A stretch of DNA of 64,000 bases from Corynebacterium incognita (GCF_014217255.1 NZ_CP059404.1:1736001-1800000); one strand, 5' to 3'. Positions 43,444 through 52,861 are shown, counted from the stretch's first letter. Numbers and translations: made by a program. Notes: generated from the sequence alone by a model not told the origin.

Positions 43444-44811
43444 ATGCGTACCCGTGAAGAAATCTCTGCAGTAATCAAGGCCTACGACGTCCGTGGCGTG
43501 GTCGGCGAATCCATCGACGTTGACTTTGTTCGTGACACCGGCGCGGCTTTCGGCAATCTGCTGCGCGCCGAGGGGGAAACCACCGTGGCGGTCGGCCACG
43601 ACATGCGTCCTTCCTCACCTGAGTTGTCCCAGGCTTTCGCCGACGGTGTGACCTCCCAGGGGCTGGACGTAGTCATGCTTGGGCTGACCTCCACCGATGA
43701 GCTCTACTTCGCTTCGGGCGACATGGACTGCGCGGGTGCTATGTTCACCGCTTCCCACAATCCGGCGAAGTATAACGGCATCAAGCTGTGTCGCAAGGGT
43801 GCCAAGCCGGTCGGCCAGGACACCGGCCTGGGGGAGATTTCCACGATGCTCGTGGAAGGCGTACCGGCCTTCGACGGCGCAGCAGGATCTCAGTCCGAGA
43901 AGGACGTGCTGGCGGACTACGCTGCCTACCTCAACAAACTGGTACCGCTGGGCGAGATTCGCCCGCTGGTCGTTGCCGTGGATGCCGCTAATGGCATGGG
44001 CGGGCACACCGTTCCCGCCGTGTTCGAGGGATTGCCGCTCGACGTCCGCCCGCTGTACTTCGAGCTGGATGGCACCTTCCCGAACCACGAGGCAAACCCG
44101 CTGGACCCGAAGAACATCGTGGACCTGCAGAAGTTCGTCGTCGAGCAGGGGGCGGACCTGGGCTTGGCCTTCGACGGCGACGCTGACCGTTGCTTCGTTG
44201 TGGACGAGAAGGGTGATCCTGTGTCGCCGTCCGCGATCTGTGCTCTTGTGGCCAAGCGCTTCCTGGCTAATAACCCGGGTGCCACCATCATCCACAACCT
44301 GATCACCTCCAAGGCCGTTCCTGAGATCGTGGAAGAAAACGGCGGCAAGGCCGTGCGGACCCGCGTGGGTCACTCCTTCATTAAGGCCGAGATGGCTGCC
44401 ACCGGAGCTGGCTTCGGTGGCGAGCACTCCGCCCACTACTATTTCTCCGAGTTCTTCAATGCCGATTCCGGCATGCTGGCCGCCATGCATGTACTGGCTG
44501 CGCTGGGACAGTCCGAGGGCACGCTCAGCGAGCTCATGGGCGAGTACAGCCGCTACGCAGCGTCCGGCGAGATTAACTCCACCGTGGAGAATCAGCAGGC
44601 CTCCATCAAGGCAGTCTTGGACGGCATGGCCGACCGCATTGAGTCCACCGATGACCTCGACGGTGTGACCGTGGAGCTTAAGGACACCAAGGCTTGGTTC
44701 AACGTCCGTGCCTCCAACACAGAGCCGTTGCTGCGCCTGAACGCTGAGGCAGAAACTCAGGAAGAAGTCGACGCCCTGGCAGAGGACGTCCTGAAGTTCA
44801 TCCGCGGCTAG
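43444..44811 (+). CDS. pmmA: phosphomannomutase/phosphoglucomutase
   Basis: 455 residues, alpha-D-phosphohexomutase family. Active-site Ser in TASHNPAKYNG (about residue 104), metal loop DGDADRC (about 245), and the C-terminal phosphate loop RASNTEPLLR. It interconverts mannose-6-phosphate and mannose-1-phosphate, between manA (downstream) and the guanylyltransferase (upstream), for GDP-mannose used in lipomannan, PIMs and protein mannosylation. Orthologue of Rv3257c. Confidence 0.92.
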   Translation: MRTREEISAVIKAYDVRGVVGESIDVDFVRDTGAAFGNLLRAEGETTVAVGHDMRPSSPELSQAFADGVTSQGLDVVMLGLTSTDELYFASGDMDCAGAMFTASHNPAKYNGIKLCRKGAKPVGQDTGLGEISTMLVEGVPAFDGAAGSQSEKDVLADYAAYLNKLVPLGEIRPLVVAVDAANGMGGHTVPAVFEGLPLDVRPLYFELDGTFPNHEANPLDPKNIVDLQKFVVEQGADLGLAFDGDADRCFVVDEKGDPVSPSAICALVAKRFLANNPGATIIHNLITSKAVPEIVEENGGKAVRTRVGHSFIKAEMAATGAGFGGEHSAHYYFSEFFNADSGMLAAMHVLAALGQSEGTLSELMGEYSRYAASGEINSTVENQQASIKAVLDGMADRIESTDDLDGVTVELKDTKAWFNVRASNTEPLLRLNAEAETQEEVDALAEDVLKFIRG

Positions 44812-45185
44812 TTTCGCGAAACCTCGTTCGGGCGGCTTCGCCCGCGCGGGAACCTTGTACCGTCACCGGTGTCCGCATCGGTGGCGGCACCATGTTTTCT
44901 TCGACGCCGCAGAGAGGTTGGGTTGCCGTCGAAATATCTCCCTATATCTTTTTGGGAACAATTCAGTGACCTCCGAGCCTGCGCTGCTGTTCGTACAGGC
45001 CGCGGTGTTAGTCTGGTGGGGTGTTAACGGAGGTAGGAGAAGGCGGACCTGCTTCCTCAACCAAGGTGCCTCCCATGGTGGCGCCGCGGCACTGCGTGCG
45101 CATGATATTGACCTAGCAGATCGATATTGACCGAGTACATAGGCCGTAACCGCCTCACGAGTTTGTCTAAGGACCAGTTTTAATA
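44812..45185 (+). other. 374-bp gap between pmmA and manA
   Basis: A hairpin CGGGCG-GCTT-CGCCCG (44829–44844) after pmmA is a possible terminator. A TAGTCT box (45009–45014) lies 6 nt before a GTG at 45021 that opens only 31 codons. In M. tuberculosis a gene (Rv3256c) lies here between the two enzymes; I find no convincing copy, intact or broken. Confidence 0.45.
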
Positions 45186-46400
45186 ATGCAGCTTCTTGAA
45201 GGCTCAGTTCGGAACTATTCCTGGGGTTCCACGTCCGCGATCCCAGAATTGATGGGGAAGGAGTCCGACGGCAGGCCCGTTGCTGAGGTGTGGTTCGGTG
45301 CTCACCCCGTGAGCCCGTCCACCATCGCAGGCGAGCGCCTCGACCAGATCATCGACGCTGATCCGCAGTCGGCGCTAGGTGCCCGAGTAGAGGAGCGCTT
45401 CGGTTCCCGGCTGCCGTTCTTGCTTAAGCTTCTTGCAGCCGACGAGCCGCTCTCGCTGCAGGCGCATCCCACGTTAACTCAGGCGCAGGAAGGATTTGAA
45501 AGGGAAAATTCCCAAGGTGTGGCTCTCGATGCCACGGAACGCAACTACAAGGACGCCTCCCACAAACCGGAACTCATCGTCGCGTTGACCAACTTCCACG
45601 CCATGGCCGGCTTCCGTCCGCTGCCTGCGACTCGGGAGCTTTTCGCGTTGTTGCGCTGCGAGAAGCTGGGCCGCTACCTCACCATGCTGGATGCGGCCCC
45701 CGAAGCGGAAGAAGACAACCTTCGTGCCTTGTTCACCACCTGGATTACTATCCCGCGGGCGTCACGCGTTGAACTGATCGACGCTATCGTGGACTCTGCC
45801 AAGCATCACGTGGATCGCGGAGACTGGATGGCAGATGTCCTGCGCACCGTCATCGACCTCAATAACCGGTACCCGGGCGACGTCGGTGTTCTCGGCGCGT
45901 TGCTGCTTAACCATGTGCACTTGGTCCCCGGTGAAGCCATGTTCCTTCAGGCTGGCCAGCTACACGCGTATATCTCCGGCCTAGGAGTGGAGATCATGGC
46001 CAATAGCGATAACGTCCTCCGCGGTGGATTGACCTCCAAGTACGTCGATGTGCCGGAACTCGTCCGAGTTCTCGACTTTGAGTCCTTAGCCGACCCGCGC
46101 TCGATGCAGGTGAAGGTGGCCAGTGACAACGTCACCGAACAGTGGGATTATCCGGTTCCGGTTGAGGAATTTGGGATTTCGCGTATCGAATTGGCACCGC
46201 GCAATGTAGTGGACATTGATTACGCTGGCCCAGTTATCGTCCTGTGTACCGCCGGTGCCGCGCAGGTAACTGACCCGGAGACAGGGGAACAATGCGAATT
46301 GCGACCGGGCCGAGCACTGTGGATCCCGGCAGCAGATGCTCTCAAGCAAGCGTCTGGCTTGGCCGAGGGTAATACCCAGTTGTTCGTAGCCCGCGCGTAG
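45186..46400 (+). CDS. manA: mannose-6-phosphate isomerase, class I
   Basis: 404 residues. Type I PMI signature: WFGAHPVSPS, LLAADEPLSLQAHPTLTQA (zinc-site Gln/His), YKDASHKPELIVAL, and GVEIMANSDNVLRGGLTSKY. It converts fructose-6-phosphate to mannose-6-phosphate, feeding pmmA. AAGGACC lies 11 nt before ATG 45186. Monocistronic here; converges on the secreted-protein gene. Confidence 0.93.
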   Translation: MQLLEGSVRNYSWGSTSAIPELMGKESDGRPVAEVWFGAHPVSPSTIAGERLDQIIDADPQSALGARVEERFGSRLPFLLKLLAADEPLSLQAHPTLTQAQEGFERENSQGVALDATERNYKDASHKPELIVALTNFHAMAGFRPLPATRELFALLRCEKLGRYLTMLDAAPEAEEDNLRALFTTWITIPRASRVELIDAIVDSAKHHVDRGDWMADVLRTVIDLNNRYPGDVGVLGALLLNHVHLVPGEAMFLQAGQLHAYISGLGVEIMANSDNVLRGGLTSKYVDVPELVRVLDFESLADPRSMQVKVASDNVTEQWDYPVPVEEFGISRIELAPRNVVDIDYAGPVIVLCTAGAAQVTDPETGEQCELRPGRALWIPAADALKQASGLAEGNTQLFVARA

Positions 46401-46433
46401 CAGGGACGTAGCGGGCGGAGGCGCTCGACTGTC

Positions 46434-47552
46434 CTATCCCGCTGTCGGTTCTGCGGTGTTGAGAGACGCGGCAACAGCGTCGCTGTCGCCGCTCATCGGG
46501 TCGGAGAGATCGGTAACCGGTTTGTCCAGCGGTGCTGGTTCGGAGGGCTGATCTCCATCGACGGTGGGTTCCTCCGGGACCTCAACGCCCGTACCCTCAG
46601 TCGCGGTGGCTTGATCGCTGTCTGCGGAGGTGTCGTCAGCAAGGGGGGTGCTGTCCGTGCCGTCGGTGTTGCCGTCCGCGATGGGGGCACCATCCAACGC
46701 ACCGCCGTCGGTCCCATCGGCGCCATCGTTGCCGTCGTCAGTGGGTTCGGGCATTCCGTCGGCACTGCCACCACCGTCACCGCGGAATGGCACCCAGCCA
46801 CCTTCCGGGTCGCGGTCCGGGCGGGAAACCCGTGTCGGAGACGTCGGCTTCGGGGACGGGGTGTTCGGTTTCGTTGTCTGTCCCGGAGTCGTGCCAGGGG
46901 TAGAGGTTCCTGGTGTGCCGGTACCCGGTGTGGTGGTGACGGGAACGTCCGTGCCAGGTGCGGGTGAGCTAGTAGGTGCCGGGGTGGTAACGCCGGTGCT
47001 CGCTCCAGGATCCGGTGCGGAGCCCGGGGCGTCGGTAAGCGGCCCTGGTTGTGCCGGCGTTGCGCCGGCGCCCGGGGTGGGCTCAGCATAGATCTCAGTG
47101 GAACCGTTGCCCGCGCCAACGTCGCCGCCGGTCTGGTTGCCGCTGCCGGTCTGCCCGGAGCCGTCTGAGTAGTCAGAGCCGCCTACTGAATCGGGGCGGT
47201 AGTAGCGGGTGGGCTCGCCAGAGCCCGGGCCTGAGGCGTAGACCTGCGCATTGGGGGCAAGGAATGGATCGTGCTTGTCCGTGTGTGCCCGCTTCTTAGA
47301 GCCTGAAGAACTCGAAGGCTCGTCCTTGTCGCCGGAGGCATCATCGTTAGCATCCTGGCGCTGTGAGGCGGACGCCGATTTTGCCGCCCGCGTCGTCGAC
47401 GAGTCGCTCGAAATATTGGTGTCCGCCGTGGCAGTATCGGTGACGGAAGGGCTCGCCGGAGAACTAACTCGCCACACGCCAAAACCAACGCCGACGGCCA
47501 GCAAAAGGCCGACGACGATGAACGCGGCGACGCGACGGGTTTCTTTTTCCAC
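46434..47552 (-). CDS. membrane-anchored Pro/Thr/Gly/Asp-rich secreted protein
   Basis: 372 residues. Short cytoplasmic N-terminus, one helix (about 9–28, AAFIVVGLLLAVGVGFGVW), and a long extracytoplasmic part of very low complexity: Ser/Asp-rich, then a Pro/Thr block with repeated P-G-T (about 180–230), then acidic. No folded domain recognised. GTG 47552 with GGAG 9 nt upstream; the upstream frame has no start signal. Such Ser/Thr/Pro stretches are typical O-mannosylation targets in actinobacteria, which would fit its place beside manA (inference). Confidence 0.75.
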   Translation of the reverse strand: MEKETRRVAAFIVVGLLLAVGVGFGVWRVSSPASPSVTDTATADTNISSDSSTTRAAKSASASQRQDANDDASGDKDEPSSSSGSKKRAHTDKHDPFLAPNAQVYASGPGSGEPTRYYRPDSVGGSDYSDGSGQTGSGNQTGGDVGAGNGSTEIYAEPTPGAGATPAQPGPLTDAPGSAPDPGASTGVTTPAPTSSPAPGTDVPVTTTPGTGTPGTSTPGTTPGQTTKPNTPSPKPTSPTRVSRPDRDPEGGWVPFRGDGGGSADGMPEPTDDGNDGADGTDGGALDGAPIADGNTDGTDSTPLADDTSADSDQATATEGTGVEVPEEPTVDGDQPSEPAPLDKPVTDLSDPMSGDSDAVAASLNTAEPTAG

Positions 47553-47593
47553 GTGAAAGCTCCAAGGCCCTTCTAAGTAACAAGTCGATAACG

Positions 47594-47610
47594 ACACTAC
47601 CATGTAGTGT
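47594..47610. promoter_or_regulatory. 17-bp palindrome upstream of the secreted-protein gene
   Basis: ACACTAC-CAT-GTAGTGT, a perfect inverted repeat in the 137-bp divergent gap. Its half-sites also occur upstream of whiB2 (41737–41748). Regulator unknown. Confidence 0.5.
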
Positions 47611-47689
47611 GCATAGTTGTGAATGTGTGACGCGTGAAATTCGGGTATTTTAGGCCGACAATGCGCTATTTCCAACGAGGGAGAGTGGA

Positions 47690-48034
47690 ATGGGAACCTG
47701 GGACGAGAAGATCTTTGCTGATGACGCCAACGTTGATTTCTTCGACGAGCTCGCCAATTTAGACGATGACGGCGTTGTCGAAGGCGTACGCGACGCGTGC
47801 ATGCTGGGAAGCGGCGGCACCGCGGAAGAGGTGGCTAATGCCCACGCGGCCGCCACCATCGCTGCCATTTGGGCGGGCGCCCCGTTTTCTTCGAGCGCCA
47901 TTGCAGAGGACTACCCCTTCATCCGGGGCTTGATTGGCGAGGGCGACGAAGCGCTCAATGAACTCGCCGCCGGCATCCTTGAGGATGTCGACACCGAGGA
48001 GGACCTAGAGCCGTACCTTGAGGCTCTGGCGTGA
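47690..48034 (+). CDS. DUF4259 family protein
   Basis: 114 residues, strongly acidic. The start MGTWDEKIFADDANVDFFDE is the DUF4259 signature (MGTWG.G.F.ND.A.DF.D). All helical by composition. Function unknown. Overlaps tmk by 4 bp (ATGA-type junction, GTGA), so the two are co-translated. Confidence 0.85.
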   Translation: MGTWDEKIFADDANVDFFDELANLDDDGVVEGVRDACMLGSGGTAEEVANAHAAATIAAIWAGAPFSSSAIAEDYPFIRGLIGEGDEALNELAAGILEDVDTEEDLEPYLEALA

Positions 48035-48660
48035 TCGTTACCGTCGAAGGAATTGACGGGGCAGGGAAGAACACTCTTGTTACCGAGCTCGTTCGCCGCC
48101 TGCAAGAAGCCGGGGAGTCCGTTGGCACCTTGGCATTCCCACGCTATGCCGAGTCCGTGCATGCGAAGCTTGCGCAACGGGCGCTGTACGGTCACATGGG
48201 AGACCTCCCAGATTCCGTGTACGGGATGGCGACGCTGTTCGCATTGGACCGTAGCGGCGCTGCCGAACACTTGCGAGACTTGAGCAAGCAGGGCGTGGTC
48301 ATCGTCGACCGCTACGTGGCCTCCAATGCTGCATATTCCGCGGCGCGGCTCGGTGGATTCCCGGGCGAGGCGGCAGAAGACGTGGTGAGGTGGGTCTACG
48401 AACTTGAGTTTGAAACGCTCGAACTTCCGCGCCCAGATTTAAGCGTCTATCTGTCCACCCCTCCGGAGGTGGCACAAGAACGCGCCGAAAAGCGCGCAGA
48501 TGCGGACGCCTCGCGGGCCCGAGATGCCTATGAAAAAGATGGCGGGCTCCAGGTGCGTACCGCGGCGGCATATGAGGAATTGGCGCGCCGTTCTTGGGCG
48601 GGGCGCTGGCTCGTTTCCCGCGATACGGATATGATTTATTCAGCTATTACCGCGCGTTAA
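48031..48660 (+). CDS. tmk: thymidylate kinase
   Basis: 209 residues. P-loop VEGIDGAGKNTLV, then VDRYVASNAAYSAAR (the DRY motif), and a lid segment. It phosphorylates dTMP to dTDP. The P-loop has Asn where many bacteria have Ser; actinobacterial enzymes vary at this place. Upstream of mtrA as in C. glutamicum and M. tuberculosis. Confidence 0.92.
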   Translation: MIVTVEGIDGAGKNTLVTELVRRLQEAGESVGTLAFPRYAESVHAKLAQRALYGHMGDLPDSVYGMATLFALDRSGAAEHLRDLSKQGVVIVDRYVASNAAYSAARLGGFPGEAAEDVVRWVYELEFETLELPRPDLSVYLSTPPEVAQERAEKRADADASRARDAYEKDGGLQVRTAAAYEELARRSWAGRWLVSRDTDMIYSAITAR

Positions 48661-48734
48661 TTGCTTATCGTGAGGAGTTCGCGGTCTTATGCGGCCGTTC
48701 TAGTCAGACAGTGATGGGTAGGAGAGTTGAGGAC

Positions 48735-49448
48735 ATGGCGCCAAAGATTTTGGTGGTAGATGATGATCCAGCGATTTCGGAAATGCTGACCATCGTGTTG
48801 GAGGCTGAGGGGTTAGAGCCCATCGCCGTGACTGACGGAAACGACGCGCTGCCCACATTTCAGGCTGAGAACCCAGACCTTATCCTGCTGGACCTCATGC
48901 TCCCCGGCATGAACGGAGTGGACATCTGCCGTGCCATCCGACGTGAGTCGGCTGTTCCCATCGTGATGCTGACGGCGAAGACCGACACCGTGGACGTGGT
49001 CTTGGGCCTGGAATCGGGTGCTGATGACTACATCACCAAGCCGTTCAAGCCCAAGGAGCTCGTGGCGCGCATTCGGGCGCGGCTGCGCCGCACCGACGCG
49101 GAGGAGACGGAACTCATTGAGGTCGGAGATTTGCTTATCGACGTCCCGGAGCACACCGTCACCCGTCGCACGGCGTCCGGTCAGCCCGGCGAGGAGATCG
49201 GACTGACCCCCTTGGAGTTCGATCTCCTGTTGGAGATGGCCCGCAAGCCTGGTCAGGTGCACACCCGCGAGGAGCTTCTGGAGAAGGTGTGGGGCTACCG
49301 CCACGCCTCGGATACCCGCCTGGTGAACGTCCATGTGCAGCGCCTGCGTGCGAAGATTGAACACGACCCAGAAGATCCGCAGATCGTGCTGACCGTCCGC
49401 GGCGTTGGCTACAAAACGGGAAAGCTCATGTCCGTCGACGGGGAGTAG
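48735..49448 (+). CDS. mtrA: response regulator MtrA
   Basis: 237 residues, OmpR/PhoB class. Receiver domain (KILVVDDDPAISEMLTIVL; phospho-acceptor Asp in LILLDLMLPGMNGVD, about residue 53; MLTAKTD; KPF) and a winged-helix DNA-binding domain (LTPLEFDLLLEMARKPGQV, VWGYRHASDTRLVNVHVQRL). It controls cell-wall and osmotic-stress genes. A slightly longer inter-domain segment (RRTASGQPGEE) than in C. glutamicum. ATG 48735 with TGAGG just upstream. Its TAG stop is in the same frame as mtrB. Confidence 0.95.
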   Translation: MAPKILVVDDDPAISEMLTIVLEAEGLEPIAVTDGNDALPTFQAENPDLILLDLMLPGMNGVDICRAIRRESAVPIVMLTAKTDTVDVVLGLESGADDYITKPFKPKELVARIRARLRRTDAEETELIEVGDLLIDVPEHTVTRRTASGQPGEEIGLTPLEFDLLLEMARKPGQVHTREELLEKVWGYRHASDTRLVNVHVQRLRAKIEHDPEDPQIVLTVRGVGYKTGKLMSVDGE

Positions 49449-49454
49449 AAAGCC

Positions 49455-51128
49455 ATTTTTCAGAAACTCCACAACCTTCGTGATTCCTTCGTAGAAGCGT
49501 GGCGCAACTCGCTGCAGGTGCGCTTCATCGGCATGATCTTTGCCGCCTCCACTGTGGTGATGATCATTTTGGCGTACGCGCTGGTGTCCGTGCTGGCGCA
49601 GCGACTGGTGGACCAGAAGAAGGACATTGCGAGCCAGGAGATTGACCGCGCCCGAGTTGTCGTGGAGCAGCAGATCAATGCGACAGGCACGGCGAATTCA
49701 GTGCAGGTGCGCCTCAATTCGGCGCGGGCGTCATTGACGCAGTTGTCTTCGCAGTCTTCCGACGCCTCGGTGGTCTATGAACCGGTGATTCTCGCGGAAA
49801 ACGCCGATGGTTCTGTGACCAAGTCGCCCGAGGGGTATCGGATTCCGGAGGCGTTGCGGGAATTCGTTTCCGAAGACCAAATTTCTTACCAGTACACGAC
49901 CATTGAGCGCTCGGATGGTACGAGCTATAACGCGCTCATCGTGGGCTCGCCCACCGAGGCCGACATTCCGGACGTGCAGGTCTATCTCGTGATGAGCATG
50001 GAGAACGAGGAAGCGACCATGGCCCTCATGCGCGGCTTGCTGTCTGCTGCCGGCCTCGTGGTGGTGGTTCTCCTCGTGGGGATTTCCTGGCTGGCCACGC
50101 AGCAGGTCATCGCCCCGATCCGTTCCGCCTCCCGCATTGCCCAACGCCTGGCGGCCGGGCACCTGCGCGAGCGGATGGCCGTCGACGGTGAAGATGAGAT
50201 GGCTCGCCTCGCCATTTCTTTCAACGACATGGCGGAGAAACTCTCCAAGCAAATTACCCAGCTGGAGGAGTACGGCGATCTGCAGCGCCAGTTCACCTCC
50301 GATGTCTCGCACGAGTTGCGTACGCCGCTGACCACCGTGCGCATGGCGGCGGATCTCATCGCAGCAGACCCGGATTCTTTGGAAGCGCACCAGCGCCGCG
50401 CCTCGGAATTGATGATTACCGAGCTTGACCGCTTCGAAGCTCTCTTGGCCGATCTTCTGGAGATCTCCCGCCACGATGCCGGCGTGGCGGATCTGGCCAC
50501 CTCCCAGCTCGACGTGCGCTCGTGCGTGCAGGCAGCATGGCAGCAGACTCAGCACCTGGCTACCAAGCTGGGCGTGGATGTGCGCTTTGAGATTCCTGAC
50601 GCGCCAGTACAAATCAATGGCGATTCCCGCCGTATTGAGCGTGTTCTGCGCAACCTGTTGGCGAACGCGATTGACCATTCGGAGGGCAATCCCGTGGACG
50701 TCCGCGTCGTGGACGGCGACAAGGTGATTGGTGTAGCCGTGACGGATCGCGGCGTCGGCCTGAAGCCAGGGCAGGAGGAGTTGGTGTTTAACCGCTTCTG
50801 GCGTGCTGATGCTTCCCGCAAGCGCCATTCCGGCGGCACGGGTCTCGGTTTGGCTATTGCCCGCGAGGACGTGGTTCTCCATGGCGGCACCCTTGACGCG
50901 ATTGGTGAGCTCGGGGTAGGTTCCCGGTTCCGGCTTATCCTGCCCAAGCAGCCCAAGGACGTCTACGAGGAAGAGCCCATTCCTTTGGTGGTCCCGCATT
51001 CCACCACGGCACTGCCGGAGTCGGAGACACCCGCGCTCCCGTCGGGAAGCAACTCTTCCGGGGACAGCAAGACTGACGAGCAGGCCGGGATCGTCCGTGG
51101 TCGGAAGCCGGAAGTGGAGGAGCAGTGA
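49455..51128 (+). CDS. mtrB: sensor histidine kinase MtrB (probable ATT start)
   Basis: 557 residues if started at ATT 49455. Two membrane helices (about 26–46 and 180–205) flank a sensor domain; then HAMP, the phospho-His box SHELRTPLTTVRMAAD, N-box LRNLLANAIDHSEGN, and GGTGLGLAIARED. No ATG, GTG or TTG lies between the mtrA stop and GTG 49518, yet the 21 codons before that GTG (EAWRNSLQVRFIG) are MtrB-like, and GGGGAG sits 9 nt before the ATT. So the true start is probably ATT; GTG 49518 (536 residues) is the fallback. Confidence 0.9.
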   Translation: MFQKLHNLRDSFVEAWRNSLQVRFIGMIFAASTVVMIILAYALVSVLAQRLVDQKKDIASQEIDRARVVVEQQINATGTANSVQVRLNSARASLTQLSSQSSDASVVYEPVILAENADGSVTKSPEGYRIPEALREFVSEDQISYQYTTIERSDGTSYNALIVGSPTEADIPDVQVYLVMSMENEEATMALMRGLLSAAGLVVVVLLVGISWLATQQVIAPIRSASRIAQRLAAGHLRERMAVDGEDEMARLAISFNDMAEKLSKQITQLEEYGDLQRQFTSDVSHELRTPLTTVRMAADLIAADPDSLEAHQRRASELMITELDRFEALLADLLEISRHDAGVADLATSQLDVRSCVQAAWQQTQHLATKLGVDVRFEIPDAPVQINGDSRRIERVLRNLLANAIDHSEGNPVDVRVVDGDKVIGVAVTDRGVGLKPGQEELVFNRFWRADASRKRHSGGTGLGLAIAREDVVLHGGTLDAIGELGVGSRFRLILPKQPKDVYEEEPIPLVVPHSTTALPESETPALPSGSNSSGDSKTDEQAGIVRGRKPEVEEQ

Positions 51129-52861
51129 TGTATAAACGCTGGCAAAACCGGGTGGCCGCCACCGTGGCGATCGTCACCAGTTCCTTGGTTTTTACCTCGT
51201 GCTCCTCACTCCCGCGAGATTCGAGTCCGCAGGTCATGCGTTCGTATTCTCCCGATGCTGCGGAGACTCCTTCGCTGGGGCCTACGCCCGGCATGGAGCC
51301 GGATTTGTTGTTGCGTGATTTCTTCTCCGCCGCTGCTATTCCGGCGGGTGAGTACGCTTCTGCGCGCTCGTTCTTGGACAAGTCCACGGCTGCCAACTGG
51401 AACCCGTCTGGACCGACTTTGTTATTGGATCAGATTGATCTGACCACCGTTTCTGGGGAGGACCAGTCCAAGCGCACCTTCGAGGTGCGGGGCACAGTTA
51501 TCGGCAAGCTGGGCGAGGGCGGCATCTATATCCCTGAAAACGGGGTGTACGAGGCCAAGGTGGAGATGCGGAGAACCGATGACGAGTGGCGAATCACCAG
51601 CCTGCCGGAGGGCGTGGCCATCGAACGCACGGAGTTCCGTAATCAGTACCGCCCACACAATGTGTACTTCTATGGCCAAAATGGGCGGGTCCTCGTCAGA
51701 GAGCGGCGCTGGCTTTACGACGGCCAGAAGTCCCTCGACACCGAACTGATTACGCTTCTCATGCAGGGCCCTTCGGAGAACTTGGCACCCGCAACGTCCA
51801 CGGTGGTGCCAGACGGCGCGACCTTCGCCGGTGTGGAAGACGGAGAGTATCGTTTCGCCGGTATGTCTGAGATGGATGAGGAAGCGCGTCTGCGCTTCGC
51901 GGCACAGGTGGTGTGGACGTTGTCTAATGCCTCTATCCCGGGACCGTACAAGATTACCGCCGATGGCACCCCGTTGGTGGAGGGGTTGGAGCAGATGACA
52001 ACTGATGATTTCGCGGACTTTAATCCGGAATCTGCGTCGAGCTCCTTGTCTTCGCTGTACGCCCTCAACGGCGGCAACATCATGCGGGTGGAAGGGGAGA
52101 AGGCAACGCCGATCGCCGGGGAATTGGGCTCCAGTGGTGAGGTCCAGTCCGCAGAGATTGACGCCGACGGTCACTTCGCGGTGGTTCGCAAGGATCCGGA
52201 TGACGACAAGAAGTCGCAGCTAGTCATGGGATCGATGGGCGAAGGTTTGGCGGAATCGGATACGGCCCGCACTATTTCGCGCCCTACCTTTGAATACGAC
52301 AGCGCCGCGGCGTGGGTGGTGCTCAACGGCAAGAAGGTCGTGCGCGCGGTCCGTTCGTCCACCTCTGGCGAGGTGGCGGAGACCGAAGTCAAGCTTGAGG
52401 GAACGGAACAGAACGAGGATATCGAAGGCGAGATTTCCGTTATGCGCTTGTCCGCGACCGGCGCCCGCGTAGCGATGATCGCCGGTGGCCGCGTCTACGT
52501 CGGTGTCGTGGTCAAGGAGACGGACGGCGCCTACCGGGTGGTCAATATCCGCGAGCTTGCGAGCGAGCTCGGCGGTTCTGCGTTGTCGCTGGACTGGCGA
52601 GTCGATGGTTCCTTGGTGGTGGGTACTTCGACCACCGAGTCGCCGATGTGGCGGGTGGAGCAGGACGGCTCCGCGGTGACCACGCTGCCGTCCGGCAACG
52701 TGACGGCGCCGGTGGTGGCGGTGGAGAACTCTATGTCGACGACTTACATCACCGACGCGAGGGCAATTCTCCAGATTCCTGCGGACGAGGCCGAAGTTGC
52801 CTTCTGGCGCGAGGTGCCTGGCCTGCAGGGTAAGCGCTCCGCACCTATCGTTGCGAACTAG
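51128..52861 (+). CDS. lpqB: lipoprotein LpqB (MtrB-associated)
   Basis: 577 residues. Signal peptide with lipobox VFTSC (Cys at about residue 25), a GerMN domain (about 190–300), and a C-terminal beta-propeller-like region. In actinobacteria LpqB binds the outer part of MtrB and tunes the MtrAB pathway. The ATG overlaps the mtrB stop (TGATG). Length is normal. Confidence 0.92.
   Translation: MYKRWQNRVAATVAIVTSSLVFTSCSSLPRDSSPQVMRSYSPDAAETPSLGPTPGMEPDLLLRDFFSAAAIPAGEYASARSFLDKSTAANWNPSGPTLLLDQIDLTTVSGEDQSKRTFEVRGTVIGKLGEGGIYIPENGVYEAKVEMRRTDDEWRITSLPEGVAIERTEFRNQYRPHNVYFYGQNGRVLVRERRWLYDGQKSLDTELITLLMQGPSENLAPATSTVVPDGATFAGVEDGEYRFAGMSEMDEEARLRFAAQVVWTLSNASIPGPYKITADGTPLVEGLEQMTTDDFADFNPESASSSLSSLYALNGGNIMRVEGEKATPIAGELGSSGEVQSAEIDADGHFAVVRKDPDDDKKSQLVMGSMGEGLAESDTARTISRPTFEYDSAAAWVVLNGKKVVRAVRSSTSGEVAETEVKLEGTEQNEDIEGEISVMRLSATGARVAMIAGGRVYVGVVVKETDGAYRVVNIRELASELGGSALSLDWRVDGSLVVGTSTTESPMWRVEQDGSAVTTLPSGNVTAPVVAVENSMSTTYITDARAILQIPADEAEVAFWREVPGLQGKRSAPIVAN

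Noticed and set aside
44855..45130. 91-codon frame in the pmmA–manA gap
   Set aside because: No ribosome site, basic and Trp/Arg-rich composition of a random frame, and a different frame shows a better -10/start arrangement.
49446..49448. Programmed read-through making an MtrA–MtrB fusion
   Set aside because: The shared frame permits it, but there is a good ribosome site for a separate start and no read-through context is visible. Mentioned only within the ATT-start finding.
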